From positions 2,542,001 to 2,606,000 of the forward strand of contig NZ_CP133264.1 in NCBI RefSeq assembly GCF_030915445.1: a DNA stretch of 64,000 nt, given 5' to 3'. Positions 36,967 through 46,009 of the stretch are shown here, piece by piece. The stretch is from Clostridium sp. OS1-26 (GTDB taxonomy: Bacteria; Bacillota; Clostridia; Clostridiales; Clostridiaceae). The notes below the pieces were generated by a model, which was given only the letters and a program-made list of their open reading frames with translations, was not told the DNA's origin and searched no databases. Positions within the stretch are counted from its first letter, which is position 1. The number at the start of each line of letters is the position of its first letter. Position numbers and translations under genes: made by a program.

Positions 36967-37905
36967 ATGGGAAAGAAAGTATTCGTAGATTTAACTCATC
37001 CGTTCAGTGCAGATATACCACGCTGGCCTTATTTTGTAAAGCCAGTAATCGATTCTATGCACACCATGGCAAAAGGTGGTGTTCTTACACAGAGAATCGA
37101 TTGTGTTCAGCACACTGGTACACATTGCGACGCACCACGTCACGTTATGGAAATTGAATTCGATGGTAAGAGAGCTCGTTATACTCATGAAATGCCAATT
37201 GATGCATACATGGGTGATGCAGTTTGCCTCGAAATTAAAGTTGAACGTTGGAGATTAATCACAGCAGAACATCTTGAAGATGCTTGCAAACGTGCAAATA
37301 TCAAACCAGAAGAATTAGAAGGAATGGTTGTTTGCCTAAATACAGGAATGCATCGTAAGTTTGATGATTCAAAAGAATACTATCATTACTCTTGCGGTAC
37401 AGGCGTTGAAGCAGGAAAATGGTTTGTAAAACACAAAGTTAAATGTGTAGCTATGGATATGCAGGCTCTTGATCATCCACTTCATACAGCTATGGGCAAT
37501 AACGGTGCTACCCGTTTGAATTTACTCGGTGCTTCAGGAAAACCAATCACAGAAGAATACAAAGAGCAGTTTGGTGAAGAAGCATATGCTGAATTTGATA
37601 AAGATGAATACATCAGAATTCATGGTAAAGAAGCATATGATGCTAAATTCGGTGATTTAGAAGCAATCGGATGCTGGGGAACATGGGAACCTTGTCATAA
37701 ACAAATGTTAGGACATGGTATCGTTGGTGTTGAAAACCTTGGTGGAGACTTAGATAAAGTATCTGGAAAACGCTTCAGATTCTTATGCTTACCAATCAGA
37801 TGGTACATGGGTGATGGTTCTATGGTTCGCTGCGTTGCGGAAATAGATGAAGATGATATAAATAAGGATGTACCAGATAGAGTTTACACATACGGTGGAT
37901 TTTAA
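36967..37905 (+). CDS. Cyclase-family metal hydrolase, probable dihydrophloroglucinol cyclohydrolase
   Basis: A 312-residue protein of the cyclase / kynurenine-formamidase superfamily. The metal-binding motif HTGTHCDAPRH lies near residue 50. LDHPLHTAM and other His/Asp residues complete the site. As I recall, the ring-opening C-C hydrolase of anaerobic phloroglucinol degradation in C. scatologenes is of this family and turns dihydrophloroglucinol into 3-hydroxy-5-oxohexanoate. The start follows AGGAGGAATAT. It is the third gene after the sigma-54 promoter. Codon use in this unit is richer in C/G-ending codons than its neighbours, which may reflect high expression or transfer. Confidence 0.78.
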   Translation: MGKKVFVDLTHPFSADIPRWPYFVKPVIDSMHTMAKGGVLTQRIDCVQHTGTHCDAPRHVMEIEFDGKRARYTHEMPIDAYMGDAVCLEIKVERWRLITAEHLEDACKRANIKPEELEGMVVCLNTGMHRKFDDSKEYYHYSCGTGVEAGKWFVKHKVKCVAMDMQALDHPLHTAMGNNGATRLNLLGASGKPITEEYKEQFGEEAYAEFDKDEYIRIHGKEAYDAKFGDLEAIGCWGTWEPCHKQMLGHGIVGVENLGGDLDKVSGKRFRFLCLPIRWYMGDGSMVRCVAEIDEDDINKDVPDRVYTYGGF

Positions 37906-37999
37906 TTTTAAATTCATTAAGCAGTATTTAAACACTAAGTCAGGAAATAAGTAGTAACTTACTGACTTAATAATTTAAAATTCTTTAAATGTCCTAAGG

Positions 38000-38043
38000 C
38001 TTGTCTATAATAATTTCAATATTATAAATTTATTATAGACAAG
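38000..38043 (+). terminator. Hairpin after the cyclohydrolase gene
   Basis: CTTGTCTATAATAA (38000-38013) and its exact inverse (38030-38043) form a 14-bp stem followed by TTTAATT. It probably separates the first unit from the transporter gene. Confidence 0.55.
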
Positions 38044-38201
38044 TTTAATTAATTGTATCTTATAAAAGGCCATACATATCATATTCTATTTTTATAATAA
38101 CAACCATTGGAGAATATTTCTAAGATGTAGGAATTTTATTATAGTATTACTTAGCGGGATTTTATATTATTGATTGTTAACAAAATATCAAGGAGGTTGC
38201 T

Positions 38202-39407
38202 ATGAATAATTCAAAATTAACAAAATTTAATGTTTTTACAATTCTATTAATACCCTTTGTATGGATATATGAACTTTCTGTAGTTGCTCCAATTTTAGGT
38301 GAAGTAGCAAAAGCATTTCCTAATGCATCAACTTTTCAATTGCAGCTAATTGTTATTATGCCGTTTTTTACATCCATTCCATTTAGTATGATTGCAGGAA
38401 AATTAGCTAAAAAATATGATAAAAAGAATCTGATTGTAATAGGGTTACTTATTTATGGTCTCGCAGGTATGTTACCATTCTTCTGTCAAACTCTGAATCA
38501 AGTGTTGATTTTTAGATTAATTACCGGTATTGGAGTTGGAATAGTATTACCTTTACCGAATGCTATGATTGCAGAAAACTTTACAGGAACTCAAAGGGAA
38601 AAAATGCTTGGTGCAGCAACTGGTGTAGCTAACGTTGCCAATGTGCTTGATAGTATCGCAGTAGGATTCATTTTACTTCTTGGATGGAAATATCCATTCT
38701 TATGCTTTAGCGTCTGTATTCTTATCATGTTTGTTGCAATGATTGGCTTACCAAAGTCTCCTCCAATTAAGGATGCTGATGTAGGTGAGGATCATTTACC
38801 AAGTAAAGGTATTCCTAAGATTGCATATGCATTAGTTTTTTTCATGGCAGTTAACTGGATGTTCTTTGCGTTTAATATCAATAACACCGCATTATTTATG
38901 GTTACAGAAAAAATTGGATTACCTTGGATGATAGGTATAGCAATCTCCTTGCCAGGAGGAATCAGCATTATATCTGGACTAGTTTTCTCAAGCTTTTATC
39001 ACAAAACAAAAAATTATTTAGTTCCTATATCTATAGCTATTTTTGCTGTTGGATATGTAGTAATGTATTTCACTCACAATTTTGAAACTCAATGCGTTGC
39101 TAATATTTTGATCGGATTTGGTTCCGGAATGCTTCCACCTTATATTTTGAACTTAACATCACAAAAAGTTGAAAAATCTCAAAGAGATGCTGCATATGGT
39201 CTTGTAACTAGCGGTATTCATATTGGATTTTTATCATCACCATTTGTTCAACTACTTATAACAACAATAACAGGAATTGAAGCTTTTAGATCTTTATATG
39301 GAATGTGTGCTATTGGATTAATTATCTGTACAGTTATATCTTTCTTTGTAGCAGCAAAAACGTCAAATTACGCAATAGAAGAAATAGCAGCAGAAACAAT
39401 AAAATAA
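38202..39407 (+). CDS. MFS transporter of the phloroglucinol cluster
   Basis: A 401-residue protein with 12 membrane helices, showing the MFS loop GKLAKKYDKKNL (near residue 65) and RLITGIGVGIVLPLPNAMIAE. It lies between the ring-opening genes and the CoA-transferase genes, so it probably imports phloroglucinol or a related polyphenol product; the sequence itself does not show substrate or direction. The start follows AAGGAGG. No sigma-54 site is seen right before it. A terminator follows. Confidence 0.85.
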   Translation: MNNSKLTKFNVFTILLIPFVWIYELSVVAPILGEVAKAFPNASTFQLQLIVIMPFFTSIPFSMIAGKLAKKYDKKNLIVIGLLIYGLAGMLPFFCQTLNQVLIFRLITGIGVGIVLPLPNAMIAENFTGTQREKMLGAATGVANVANVLDSIAVGFILLLGWKYPFLCFSVCILIMFVAMIGLPKSPPIKDADVGEDHLPSKGIPKIAYALVFFMAVNWMFFAFNINNTALFMVTEKIGLPWMIGIAISLPGGISIISGLVFSSFYHKTKNYLVPISIAIFAVGYVVMYFTHNFETQCVANILIGFGSGMLPPYILNLTSQKVEKSQRDAAYGLVTSGIHIGFLSSPFVQLLITTITGIEAFRSLYGMCAIGLIICTVISFFVAAKTSNYAIEEIAAETIK

Positions 39408-39457
39408 ATTGTTATTATATTAGAGAAAAATAAAAGCGAGAATTACGTTAAATAATG

Positions 39458-39490
39458 GCTGACATTTGCAGTAAAGCAGTGTCAGCTTTT
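39458..39490 (+). terminator. Terminator after the MFS gene
   Basis: GCTGACA and TGTCAGC pair and are followed by TTTTA. Confidence 0.65.
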
Positions 39491-39548
39491 ACATTGTAGC
39501 CTTTCAAGTAGGTAATTAGTATAAATATAGAAACTTAAGTGGAATGAT

Positions 39549-39579
39549 ACTAAAATGTATTGTTTTAATACATTTTAGT
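39549..39579. promoter_or_regulatory. Perfect 13-bp inverted repeat, candidate activator site
   Basis: ACTAAAATGTATT and its exact inverse surround GTTTT, about 220-250 bases before the sigma-54 promoter at 39799. The adjoining TTTTAGTATTAAAACA resembles the second element at 35460 and 48238. No gene is seen in 39408-39859. Confidence 0.5.
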
Positions 39580-39798
39580 ATTAAAACAAATAACAACAGA
39601 TGGGCACTTTAAATTTTGTTTTAAAGGAATTAATACAAATATGAATTAAAAAATTTAAAAAATAGAATAGCATTCTCATTGATATTATATTGTCAATGAA
39701 TTAGAAGCAAAATTTTAAAAAATATGTTTTAGGTAAAGGCAGTGTTTTCAATGCCTAAATACATTGCTACAAAATAAAATTTCAACAGACTATTATTT

Positions 39799-39814
39799 TG
39801 GCATATAAATTGCT
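39799..39814 (+). promoter_or_regulatory. Sigma-54 promoter of the CoA-transferase/thiolase/lyase operon
   Basis: TGGCATATAAATTGCT has the invariant GG and GC with the -24/-12 spacing, about 45 bases before the first start codon. Confidence 0.8.
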
Positions 39815-39859
39815 GTATACAATTATGACAAAATGCAAATTAAAGTGAAGGTGATGAAT

Positions 39860-40513
39860 ATGGGTAAAGTTAAAAGTATTGATGAAGTAATGGAGCATAT
39901 AAAAGATGGAATGACTATTATGATAGGTGGTTTTATGGGAACAGGAACTCCAGAAGCTATTATTGATGCAATGGTTAAAAAAGGAGTAAAAGATTTAACA
40001 ATAATAGCAAATGATACAGGATTTCCAGACAAAGGTATTGGGAAATTGATAGTAAATAAACAAGCTAAAAAAGTTATCGCATCTCATATTGGTTTAAACC
40101 CTGAAACTGGAAGACAAATGAATGCAGGAGAATTGATAGTAGAATTAGTGCCTCAAGGTACTCTTGCAGAACAAATAAGATGTGGTGGCTCAGGTATAGG
40201 TGGTTTTTTAACAGAAACTGGAGTTGGAACAATCGTAGAAGAGGGAAAACAAAAAATAAAAATTGGAGATAAGGAATATCTTTTAGAATTACCACTAAGA
40301 GCAGAGTTAGCCTTAATAGGTGGATCTATAGTAGACAAGCAAGGGAATGTTTTTTATAATGCGTCTACAAAAAACTTTAATCCATTAATTGCAACAGCTG
40401 CAGACTTGGTTATAGCAGGGACTGAAAAGATTGTTGAAGTTGGAGAATTAGATCCAAATCATGTAATGACACCAGGTATATTTGTAGATCATATAGTTGG
40501 AGGTGAAAACTAA
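39860..40513 (+). CDS. Acetoacetate-type CoA transferase, subunit A
   Basis: 217 residues of the family I 3-oxoacid CoA-transferase alpha subunit: [22 protein letters not shown] at the start, the Gly-rich GGSGIGGF and a C-terminal [13 protein letters not shown]. The ATG at 39860 follows AAGGTGA and matches the MGKVKS start of relatives; the ATG at 39833 is upstream of that site. It moves CoA between acetoacetyl-CoA (or acetyl-CoA) and acetoacetate. Its stop abuts the subunit B start. In this operon it would activate the acetoacetate released by the lyase. Confidence 0.9.
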   Translation: MGKVKSIDEVMEHIKDGMTIMIGGFMGTGTPEAIIDAMVKKGVKDLTIIANDTGFPDKGIGKLIVNKQAKKVIASHIGLNPETGRQMNAGELIVELVPQGTLAEQIRCGGSGIGGFLTETGVGTIVEEGKQKIKIGDKEYLLELPLRAELALIGGSIVDKQGNVFYNASTKNFNPLIATAADLVIAGTEKIVEVGELDPNHVMTPGIFVDHIVGGEN

Positions 40514-41171
40514 TGGATAGTAAAATAGCTAAACAAATTATTGCTAAAAGAATAGCAAAGGAATTAAAGGATGGAGATGTAGTAAACTTAGGAATAGGTC
40601 TTCCTACAATGGTTGCTAACTATATACCTGAAGGTATCAATGTAATATTGCAATCAGAAAATGGTTTTGTAGGTTTAGGTTCAGTGCCTGAAGAGGGGAA
40701 GGAAGATAAGGATATCGTAAATGCTGGTGGACAACCTGTTACTATAAAAAAGGGAGGAGCATTTTTTGATAGTGCTACATCCTTTGGGATTATTAGAGGA
40801 GGACATATAGATGCTACTGTTTTAGGGGCTTTAGAAGTAGATCAAAAAGGTAATTTAGCAAATTTTATGGTTCCAGGAAAAATGGTTCCAGGTATGGGTG
40901 GTGCAATGGATTTAGTAAGTGGAGCAAAAAAGTTATTATTGCAATGATTCATACAGCTAAAGGAGAACCCAAAATACTAAAACAATGTAAACTGCCACTT
41001 ACAGCTGCGGGAAAAGTTAGTCTTATTGTTACGGAAATGGGAGTTATGGAAGTAACAGAAGACGGTTTTATATTAAAAGAAATTGCTCCAGGGATAACGA
41101 TTGAAGATATATTAGCAGCTACTGAGGCTGATTTAGTAATTGATGAAAATTTAAAGGTTATGGAAGCGTAG
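40513..41171 (+). pseudogene. Acetoacetate-type CoA transferase, subunit B, frameshifted (probably intact)
   Basis: The first frame has [17 protein letters not shown] and the catalytic Glu context [12 protein letters not shown], ending at 40947 after GAKKLLLQ. The -1 frame continues exactly where the family requires ([17 protein letters not shown] to EMGVMEV) up to 41171. One more A in the A6 run at 40926-40931 gives [15 protein letters not shown] and a normal protein of about 219 residues. Strict conservation on both sides argues for a sequencing undercall. Confidence 0.88.
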
Positions 41172-41259
41172 AAATAAAGTCAAGAAGATAATAAGATGAT
41201 AATTTTAAAAAATATTTTCAAAAATAAATATAAATAATGATATTTACAGGAGGTTCAGA

Positions 41260-42438
41260 ATGAAAGAGGTAGTCATTGTAAGTGCTGTCAGAACTGCTGT
41301 TGGAAAATTTGGTGGAACTTTAAAGGATGTTTCAGCGGCAGAATTAGGAGCTGTAGTTATTAAAGAAGCACTTAATAAAGCAAAAGTTAAACCAGAATTG
41401 GTTGACGAAGTTATAATGGGGAATGTTATACAAGCTGGTTTAGGTCAAAATGTAACTAGACAGGCTATAGTAAAAGCTGATCTACCAGAAGAAGTTCCAG
41501 GATTTACATTAAATAAAGTTTGTGGTTCAGGATTAAGAGCAGTTAGCCTAGCAGCTCAAATGATAAAAGCAGGAGATGCAGATATTGTAATAGCTGGTGG
41601 TATGGAAAACATGTCAGCAGCACCATATATACTTCCAACTACAAGATGGGGACAAAGAATGGGTAATGGAACTATTGTAGATACAATGGTAAATGATGCT
41701 CTTACAGACGCATTCCAAGGATATCAAATGGGAGCCACTGCAGAGAATATAGCTGAGAGATGGAATTTAACAAGAGAAATGCAGGATGAATTTGCAGCGG
41801 CATCTCAACAAAAGGCAGAAGCAGCTATAAAAGAAGGAAGATTTAAAGATGAAATAGTTCCGGTAGTTATAAAAACTAAAAAAGGTGAAGTAATATTTGA
41901 TACAGATGAATTCCCTAGATTTGGAACAACTGCGGAATCTTTAGCTAAATTGAAATCAGCCTTTAAGAAAGATGGAACTGTTACCGCTGGAAATGCTTCA
42001 GGAATAAACGATGGTGCAGCAGCTATGGTTATTATGAGTGCTGAAAAAGCAGAAGAGCTTGGTTTAAAGCCAATGGCTAAAATAGTATCTTATGGATCAA
42101 AAGGCTTAGATCCAGCTATCATGGGTTATGGACCATTTCATGCAACAAAAAAGGCTTTGGAGAAGGCAAATTTAACAATAGAGGATATGGACTTAATAGA
42201 GGCAAATGAAGCTTTTGCATCTCAAAGCTTAGCAGTAGCAAAAGATTTTAAATTTGATATGAGTAAAGTTAATGTAAATGGGGGTGCTATTGCAATAGGA
42301 CATCCAGTTGGATGCTCAGGAGCAAGAATACTTACTTCATTACTTTATGAAATGGAAAAAAGAGACTCAAAATATGGATTAGCGACCTTATGTATAGGTG
42401 GCGGTATGGGTACTGCCATTATTGTAGAAAGATGTTAA
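41260..42438 (+). CDS. Acetyl-CoA acetyltransferase (thiolase)
   Basis: A 392-residue biosynthetic/degradative thiolase. The acylated Cys is in [10 protein letters not shown] (near residue 88), the His in [14 protein letters not shown] (near 348) and the second Cys in CIGGGMG (near 378). It splits acetoacetyl-CoA with CoA into two acetyl-CoA (or does the reverse). The start follows CAGGAGGTTCAG. Placed between the CoA transferase and the BKACE lyase, it would close the phloroglucinol pathway by making acetyl-CoA, part of which feeds the lyase. Confidence 0.93.
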   Translation: MKEVVIVSAVRTAVGKFGGTLKDVSAAELGAVVIKEALNKAKVKPELVDEVIMGNVIQAGLGQNVTRQAIVKADLPEEVPGFTLNKVCGSGLRAVSLAAQMIKAGDADIVIAGGMENMSAAPYILPTTRWGQRMGNGTIVDTMVNDALTDAFQGYQMGATAENIAERWNLTREMQDEFAAASQQKAEAAIKEGRFKDEIVPVVIKTKKGEVIFDTDEFPRFGTTAESLAKLKSAFKKDGTVTAGNASGINDGAAAMVIMSAEKAEELGLKPMAKIVSYGSKGLDPAIMGYGPFHATKKALEKANLTIEDMDLIEANEAFASQSLAVAKDFKFDMSKVNVNGGAIAIGHPVGCSGARILTSLLYEMEKRDSKYGLATLCIGGGMGTAIIVERC

Positions 42439-42465
42439 AAATAAAATAAGAAATGAGGTATTAAA

Positions 42466-43311
42466 ATGTCAACAAAAAAAACAATTATTACAGTCGCAAC
42501 AACTGGTGCATGGCCAAAGAAAAAAGATAACCCAAATATTCCAACGACTCCACAGGAGATTGCAGCTGATGTATATGAATGTTATAAAGCTGGTGCGGCG
42601 ATCTGCCATCTTCATATGAGGGATGATGAAGGAAATGGTACAATGGATCGTGCAAAATTTGAAGAAACAGTTGATCTAATTAAGAAAAAATGTGATATTG
42701 TTATAAACTGCACAACATCTGGTGATTTAAATGCAACTGATGAAACACGTCAAGCTCATTTAAGAAGTATCAAACCAGAACTTGCTTCTTATGATTGTGG
42801 TTCTATGAATTGGATGCATAACAGCCTATTCTTAAATCATCCAAAGTTCCTAGAAGAATTAGGAATGACTATGCAGGAGGTAGGAGTAAAACCAGAAATT
42901 GAAATTTTTGATGCGGGTATGATTTACAACTCTCTATATTACTTAAAGAAAGGTGTATTAAAAGCACCACTTCATTATCAATTAGTATTGGGAGCAGCAG
43001 GTGGTTCAGCTGCTACAGTAGAAAACTTAGTATACTTAAAGAATTTATTGCCAGAAGGCTGTACCTGGGGAGCACTCGGTATAGGTAAACAGCATGTACC
43101 AATAATGCTAGCTGCTGTTGCTATGGGAGGACATCTAAGAGTCGGTATGGAAGATAACGTAATGTGGAGTGCAGGCGTGCTAGCAGAATCTAATACGCAA
43201 TTAGTGAAACGTGCTGCTGACATCGTTAGAATAGCAGGAAATGAAGTAGCAACACCAGATGAAGCAAGACAAATTTTAGGTATCGATAGAGTATGTACTT
43301 TTTCTAAATAA
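42466..43311 (+). CDS. BKACE-family beta-keto acid cleavage enzyme, probable triacetate acetoacetate-lyase
   Basis: 281 residues of the DUF849 / 3-keto-5-aminohexanoate cleavage family. The zinc ligands are in CHLHMRDDEG (near residue 47) and the catalytic-region segments are ITVATTGAWPKK, INCTTSG and GIGKQHVPI. The family condenses a beta-keto acid with acetyl-CoA to give acetoacetate and a new acyl-CoA. With 3,5-dioxohexanoate (triacetate) the products would be acetoacetate and acetoacetyl-CoA. The substrate is inferred from the neighbours; other BKACEs act on lysine or carnitine intermediates. Confidence 0.85.
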   Translation: MSTKKTIITVATTGAWPKKKDNPNIPTTPQEIAADVYECYKAGAAICHLHMRDDEGNGTMDRAKFEETVDLIKKKCDIVINCTTSGDLNATDETRQAHLRSIKPELASYDCGSMNWMHNSLFLNHPKFLEELGMTMQEVGVKPEIEIFDAGMIYNSLYYLKKGVLKAPLHYQLVLGAAGGSAATVENLVYLKNLLPEGCTWGALGIGKQHVPIMLAAVAMGGHLRVGMEDNVMWSAGVLAESNTQLVKRAADIVRIAGNEVATPDEARQILGIDRVCTFSK

Positions 43312-43341
43312 TACTTTTTAGAATTATAAATTTTAGATAAG

Positions 43342-43394
43342 GCACTTCTTTTGATGTTCTTCATAAAAGCAACTATCAAAGGAAGTGCTTTTAT
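43342..43394 (+). terminator. Terminator of the CoA-transferase operon
   Basis: GCACTTCTTTTGAT and ATCAAAGGAAGTGC form a long stem followed by TTTTATT. Confidence 0.8.
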
Positions 43395-43562
43395 TGGTAT
43401 AAAGAGTTATCGAAAAGCTAATTACTGATAAAATTTAAATTTAATATAGGCTATGATATGCATTTAAAACTACACAACTACTCGACAATTTTACTTTTTA
43501 TTTTACTAAACTAAAGTTATAATGGTATATAGTACTATGAACTAATGGTTAGGGGTAGATTA

Positions 43563-45107
43563 ATGAATAAGCACTTATTTAAAATCGATGATAAACTAAA
43601 ATCTCAACTAGAAAAACTAAAAGATTTAAGTTTTATAGAAGTAGATGATATGGCTTTTGAAATTTTAAATTTTTATAAAGATTTAGTTACCAAGCAGGGA
43701 GAAACTTTAGATAGCCTTAGTAAGTATAAAGAAAGAGAGCTTAGTGCATTTACAATAGGAGATGCTGTATCTGATGGAATTTGTTCGGTTGATAGTAACG
43801 GGGATGTAGTAGCAATAAACAAAGGCTATACTGAGATAACAGGAATAAAGGAAGAAGAAATAGTTGGAAGAAACATAAGTGAGTTATTAGATGAAGAATA
43901 TTTTAGTGAGGCTGTATCATTAAAAGTTTTACAACAAAAAAAGAAAATCAGCTCGCTATCTACTATAAATAAAAATAATAAAAAGGTATTGATAACTGGA
44001 AATCCCTTCTTTAATGAAAAGGGTGAAGTCGTTCAGGTTTTAACTGTTATGAGAGATTTAACGGAGTTAATAAAGTTAAAACAAGATTTGGAGAAAACAG
44101 AAGAAAAGAATCAAAAGTATTTAAACGAATTAAATTACTTTAGACATAAATATTGGCAAAAAGAAAATTTAGTCGGAAAAGATATTAAGATGAGAGAAAT
44201 AAAAGAGCTTATAAGCCACGTTGCCAAGACAGATGCTACAATTTTAATAACTGGTGAAACTGGAAGTGGTAAAGAAGTTGTTTCGAAAGAAGTACATGAT
44301 AAAAGCAATAGAAAAAATTTGCCCTACATAAAAGTAAATTGTGCTGCTATACCTGATAGTCTTATGGAATCTGAATTATTTGGATATGAAAAAGGAGCCT
44401 TTACAGGAGCACAAAATAAGGAAAAGTTGGGGATGTTTGAAATTGCTAATGGTGGAACTATACTCTTAGATGAAATTGGCGAGATGCCTTTAAATCTACA
44501 ATCAAAACTTCTCAGAGTTCTTCAAGAGAAAGAAATAATGAGGTTAGGAGGCACAAAAAGTATTAAAATAGATGTAAGAGTTATTGCAGCTACAAATCAA
44601 AAGCTGCAGGAATTAATAGAAAAAGGAAAGTTTCGAGAAGACTTATTTTATCGCTTGAATGTTGTACCGATAAAAATTCCACCGATCAGGGAAAGAAAAG
44701 ATGATATTCCTATTTTAGTACACATGTTTATGGAAAAATTTAACAATAAATATGGTAAAAATAAAAGTTTTGACAGTATGGCTATGCAAGCCTTAGAGAA
44801 CTATGATTGGCCGGGAAACGTAAGAGAACTTCAAAATGTTATTGAAAGGTTATTAGTTATTGATGATGAAAGTTATATAACCTATAGCAATATAGCAAAT
44901 ATAATTGGAAAGAATAAGATGGAGATAAAACTTGAGGATAGTAACTTAAGCCTAAGAGAAGCTGTAGACAGACTAGAAAAAGAAATGATAGAGAAGGCTC
45001 TAAGGGAATACGGTAGTACCTATAAAGCCGCAAAAGTACTTGGTGTTACGCAACCTACGGTATTTAGAAAGGCAAAGGCATTAGGAATAAAACTTAATAA
45101 TGCATAA
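43563..45107 (+). CDS. Sigma-54-dependent transcriptional activator with PAS domain (first)
   Basis: 514 residues. A helical N-terminal part (1-65) precedes a PAS domain (CSVDSNGDVVAINKGYTEITGI, about 75-180). The AAA+ domain has Walker A GETGSGKE, the sigma-54 contact loop GAFTGA, Walker B GTILLDEIGEMP and the arginine-rich FREDLFYRLNV. A Fis-type helix-turn-helix is at the end (YKAAKVLGVTQPTVFRKAKA). The ATG at 43563 follows AGGGGT; ATG 43545 is less well placed. It lies directly after the lyase operon, so it most likely activates the -24/-12 promoters of this cluster on sensing phloroglucinol or a metabolite through the PAS domain. Confidence 0.92.
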   Translation: MNKHLFKIDDKLKSQLEKLKDLSFIEVDDMAFEILNFYKDLVTKQGETLDSLSKYKERELSAFTIGDAVSDGICSVDSNGDVVAINKGYTEITGIKEEEIVGRNISELLDEEYFSEAVSLKVLQQKKKISSLSTINKNNKKVLITGNPFFNEKGEVVQVLTVMRDLTELIKLKQDLEKTEEKNQKYLNELNYFRHKYWQKENLVGKDIKMREIKELISHVAKTDATILITGETGSGKEVVSKEVHDKSNRKNLPYIKVNCAAIPDSLMESELFGYEKGAFTGAQNKEKLGMFEIANGGTILLDEIGEMPLNLQSKLLRVLQEKEIMRLGGTKSIKIDVRVIAATNQKLQELIEKGKFREDLFYRLNVVPIKIPPIRERKDDIPILVHMFMEKFNNKYGKNKSFDSMAMQALENYDWPGNVRELQNVIERLLVIDDESYITYSNIANIIGKNKMEIKLEDSNLSLREAVDRLEKEMIEKALREYGSTYKAAKVLGVTQPTVFRKAKALGIKLNNA

Positions 45108-45124
45108 AATTTAAAAGCATAATA

Positions 45125-45167
45125 AAGGAGCTGTCTTAGACTAGAAAAGACAGCTCCTTGCTTTTTT
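45125..45167. terminator. Terminator after the first activator gene
   Basis: AAGGAGCTGTCTT and AAGACAGCTCCTT pair, then GCTTTTTT. It lies between convergent activator and TetR genes. Confidence 0.85.
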
Positions 45168-45177
45168 AAATAACTGT

Positions 45178-45765
45178 TCATCTGATTTGATATGTGATTA
45201 ACATTCGTTTAATAAAATTTCTCATAGCTTCTCTGACATTATATCCACCATCATGAAGGCACCAATCATATACAACACCTCTTGCTACTACAAATAATTG
45301 TTTGGTAATTTCTGCAGCAGGTATATCTAGACAGAGATACCCATTTTTCTGAGCATCTATTATTATTTCATTCAAAAGACCTTGCATATGTCTTCCCTCA
45401 GTAATAAACATCTTATTATCAAAAGTATACAGTTGTTTCGCCATATCAATACCTAAAGATTCATCATATTTCGCATAATAGTCAAAGTAGTCTATAATTT
45501 TATCGAACACAGATTTGTTTCCTAAAGACTTTGAAACTTCCTCTCTAAAGTAGTCATCAGCTCGTTTAAATATCTCAACTAAAATATCATTCTTTGAGTT
45601 AAAGTGAGTATAAAATGAGCCTACAGAAACCCCAGCTTTCTTACAGATATCCTCTATTCTAATATTTTGATACCCGTTGTTTTCTAATAATTCAGCTGCG
45701 GCATTATATATATTATTTTTCGTATTCATTGCTTGTATTTGCCTATTAGTTAACTTTTCTTCCAT
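45178..45765 (-). CDS. TetR-family transcriptional regulator
   Basis: 195 residues. The N-terminal helix-turn-helix reads IYNAAAELLENNGYQNIRIEDICKKAGVSVGSFYTHFNSKNDIL; the C-terminal helices form the ligand domain. The ATG at 45765 is about ten bases after AGGAG; an ATG at 45774 is also possible but lies right at that site. It is divergent from the ene-reductase gene, and a palindromic site at 45931-45956 lies over the start of that transcript, so it probably represses that gene until a flavonoid-like inducer arrives. Confidence 0.88.
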   Translation of the reverse strand: MEEKLTNRQIQAMNTKNNIYNAAAELLENNGYQNIRIEDICKKAGVSVGSFYTHFNSKNDILVEIFKRADDYFREEVSKSLGNKSVFDKIIDYFDYYAKYDESLGIDMAKQLYTFDNKMFITEGRHMQGLLNEIIIDAQKNGYLCLDIPAAEITKQLFVVARGVVYDWCLHDGGYNVREAMRNFIKRMLITYQIR

Positions 45766-45823
45766 TCCAATCATTCTCCTAATAATTATAAATAATTCAT
45801 ATTTAAGTATGTACTGATCTTAA

Positions 45824-45853
45824 ATTATATATAAAAGAATGATCTATTGTCAA
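45824..45853 (-). promoter_or_regulatory. Promoter of the tetR gene
   Basis: On the minus strand TTGACA (45848-45853) and TATAAT (45824-45829) are 18 bases apart. Confidence 0.6.
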
Positions 45854-45889
45854 TTATACACTATTATTTTCAAAATTCTTAAGACACCA

Positions 45890-45918
45890 TTGACAATAAA
45901 ATAACAAAACTATATAAT
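45890..45918 (+). promoter_or_regulatory. Consensus sigma-A promoter of the ene-reductase gene
   Basis: TTGACA at 45890-45895 and TATAAT at 45913-45918 with exactly 17 bases between; a perfect housekeeping promoter, unlike the sigma-54 promoters of the neighbours. Confidence 0.8.
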
Positions 45919-45930
45919 GAATGTGTTCGA

Positions 45931-45956
45931 TGAATGCATTCATTGAATGAATTCGT
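45931..45956. promoter_or_regulatory. Candidate TetR operator
   Basis: TGAATGCATTCA (45931-45942) is a perfect palindrome, followed by TGAATGAATTCG with a second GAATGAATTC-like half. It begins 13 bases after the -10 box, placed to block transcription. Confidence 0.65.
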
Positions 45957-46009
45957 TATATAAATTTACAAATAAAAATAATCTATAATAAACTTACGGA
46001 GGGTTTTAT

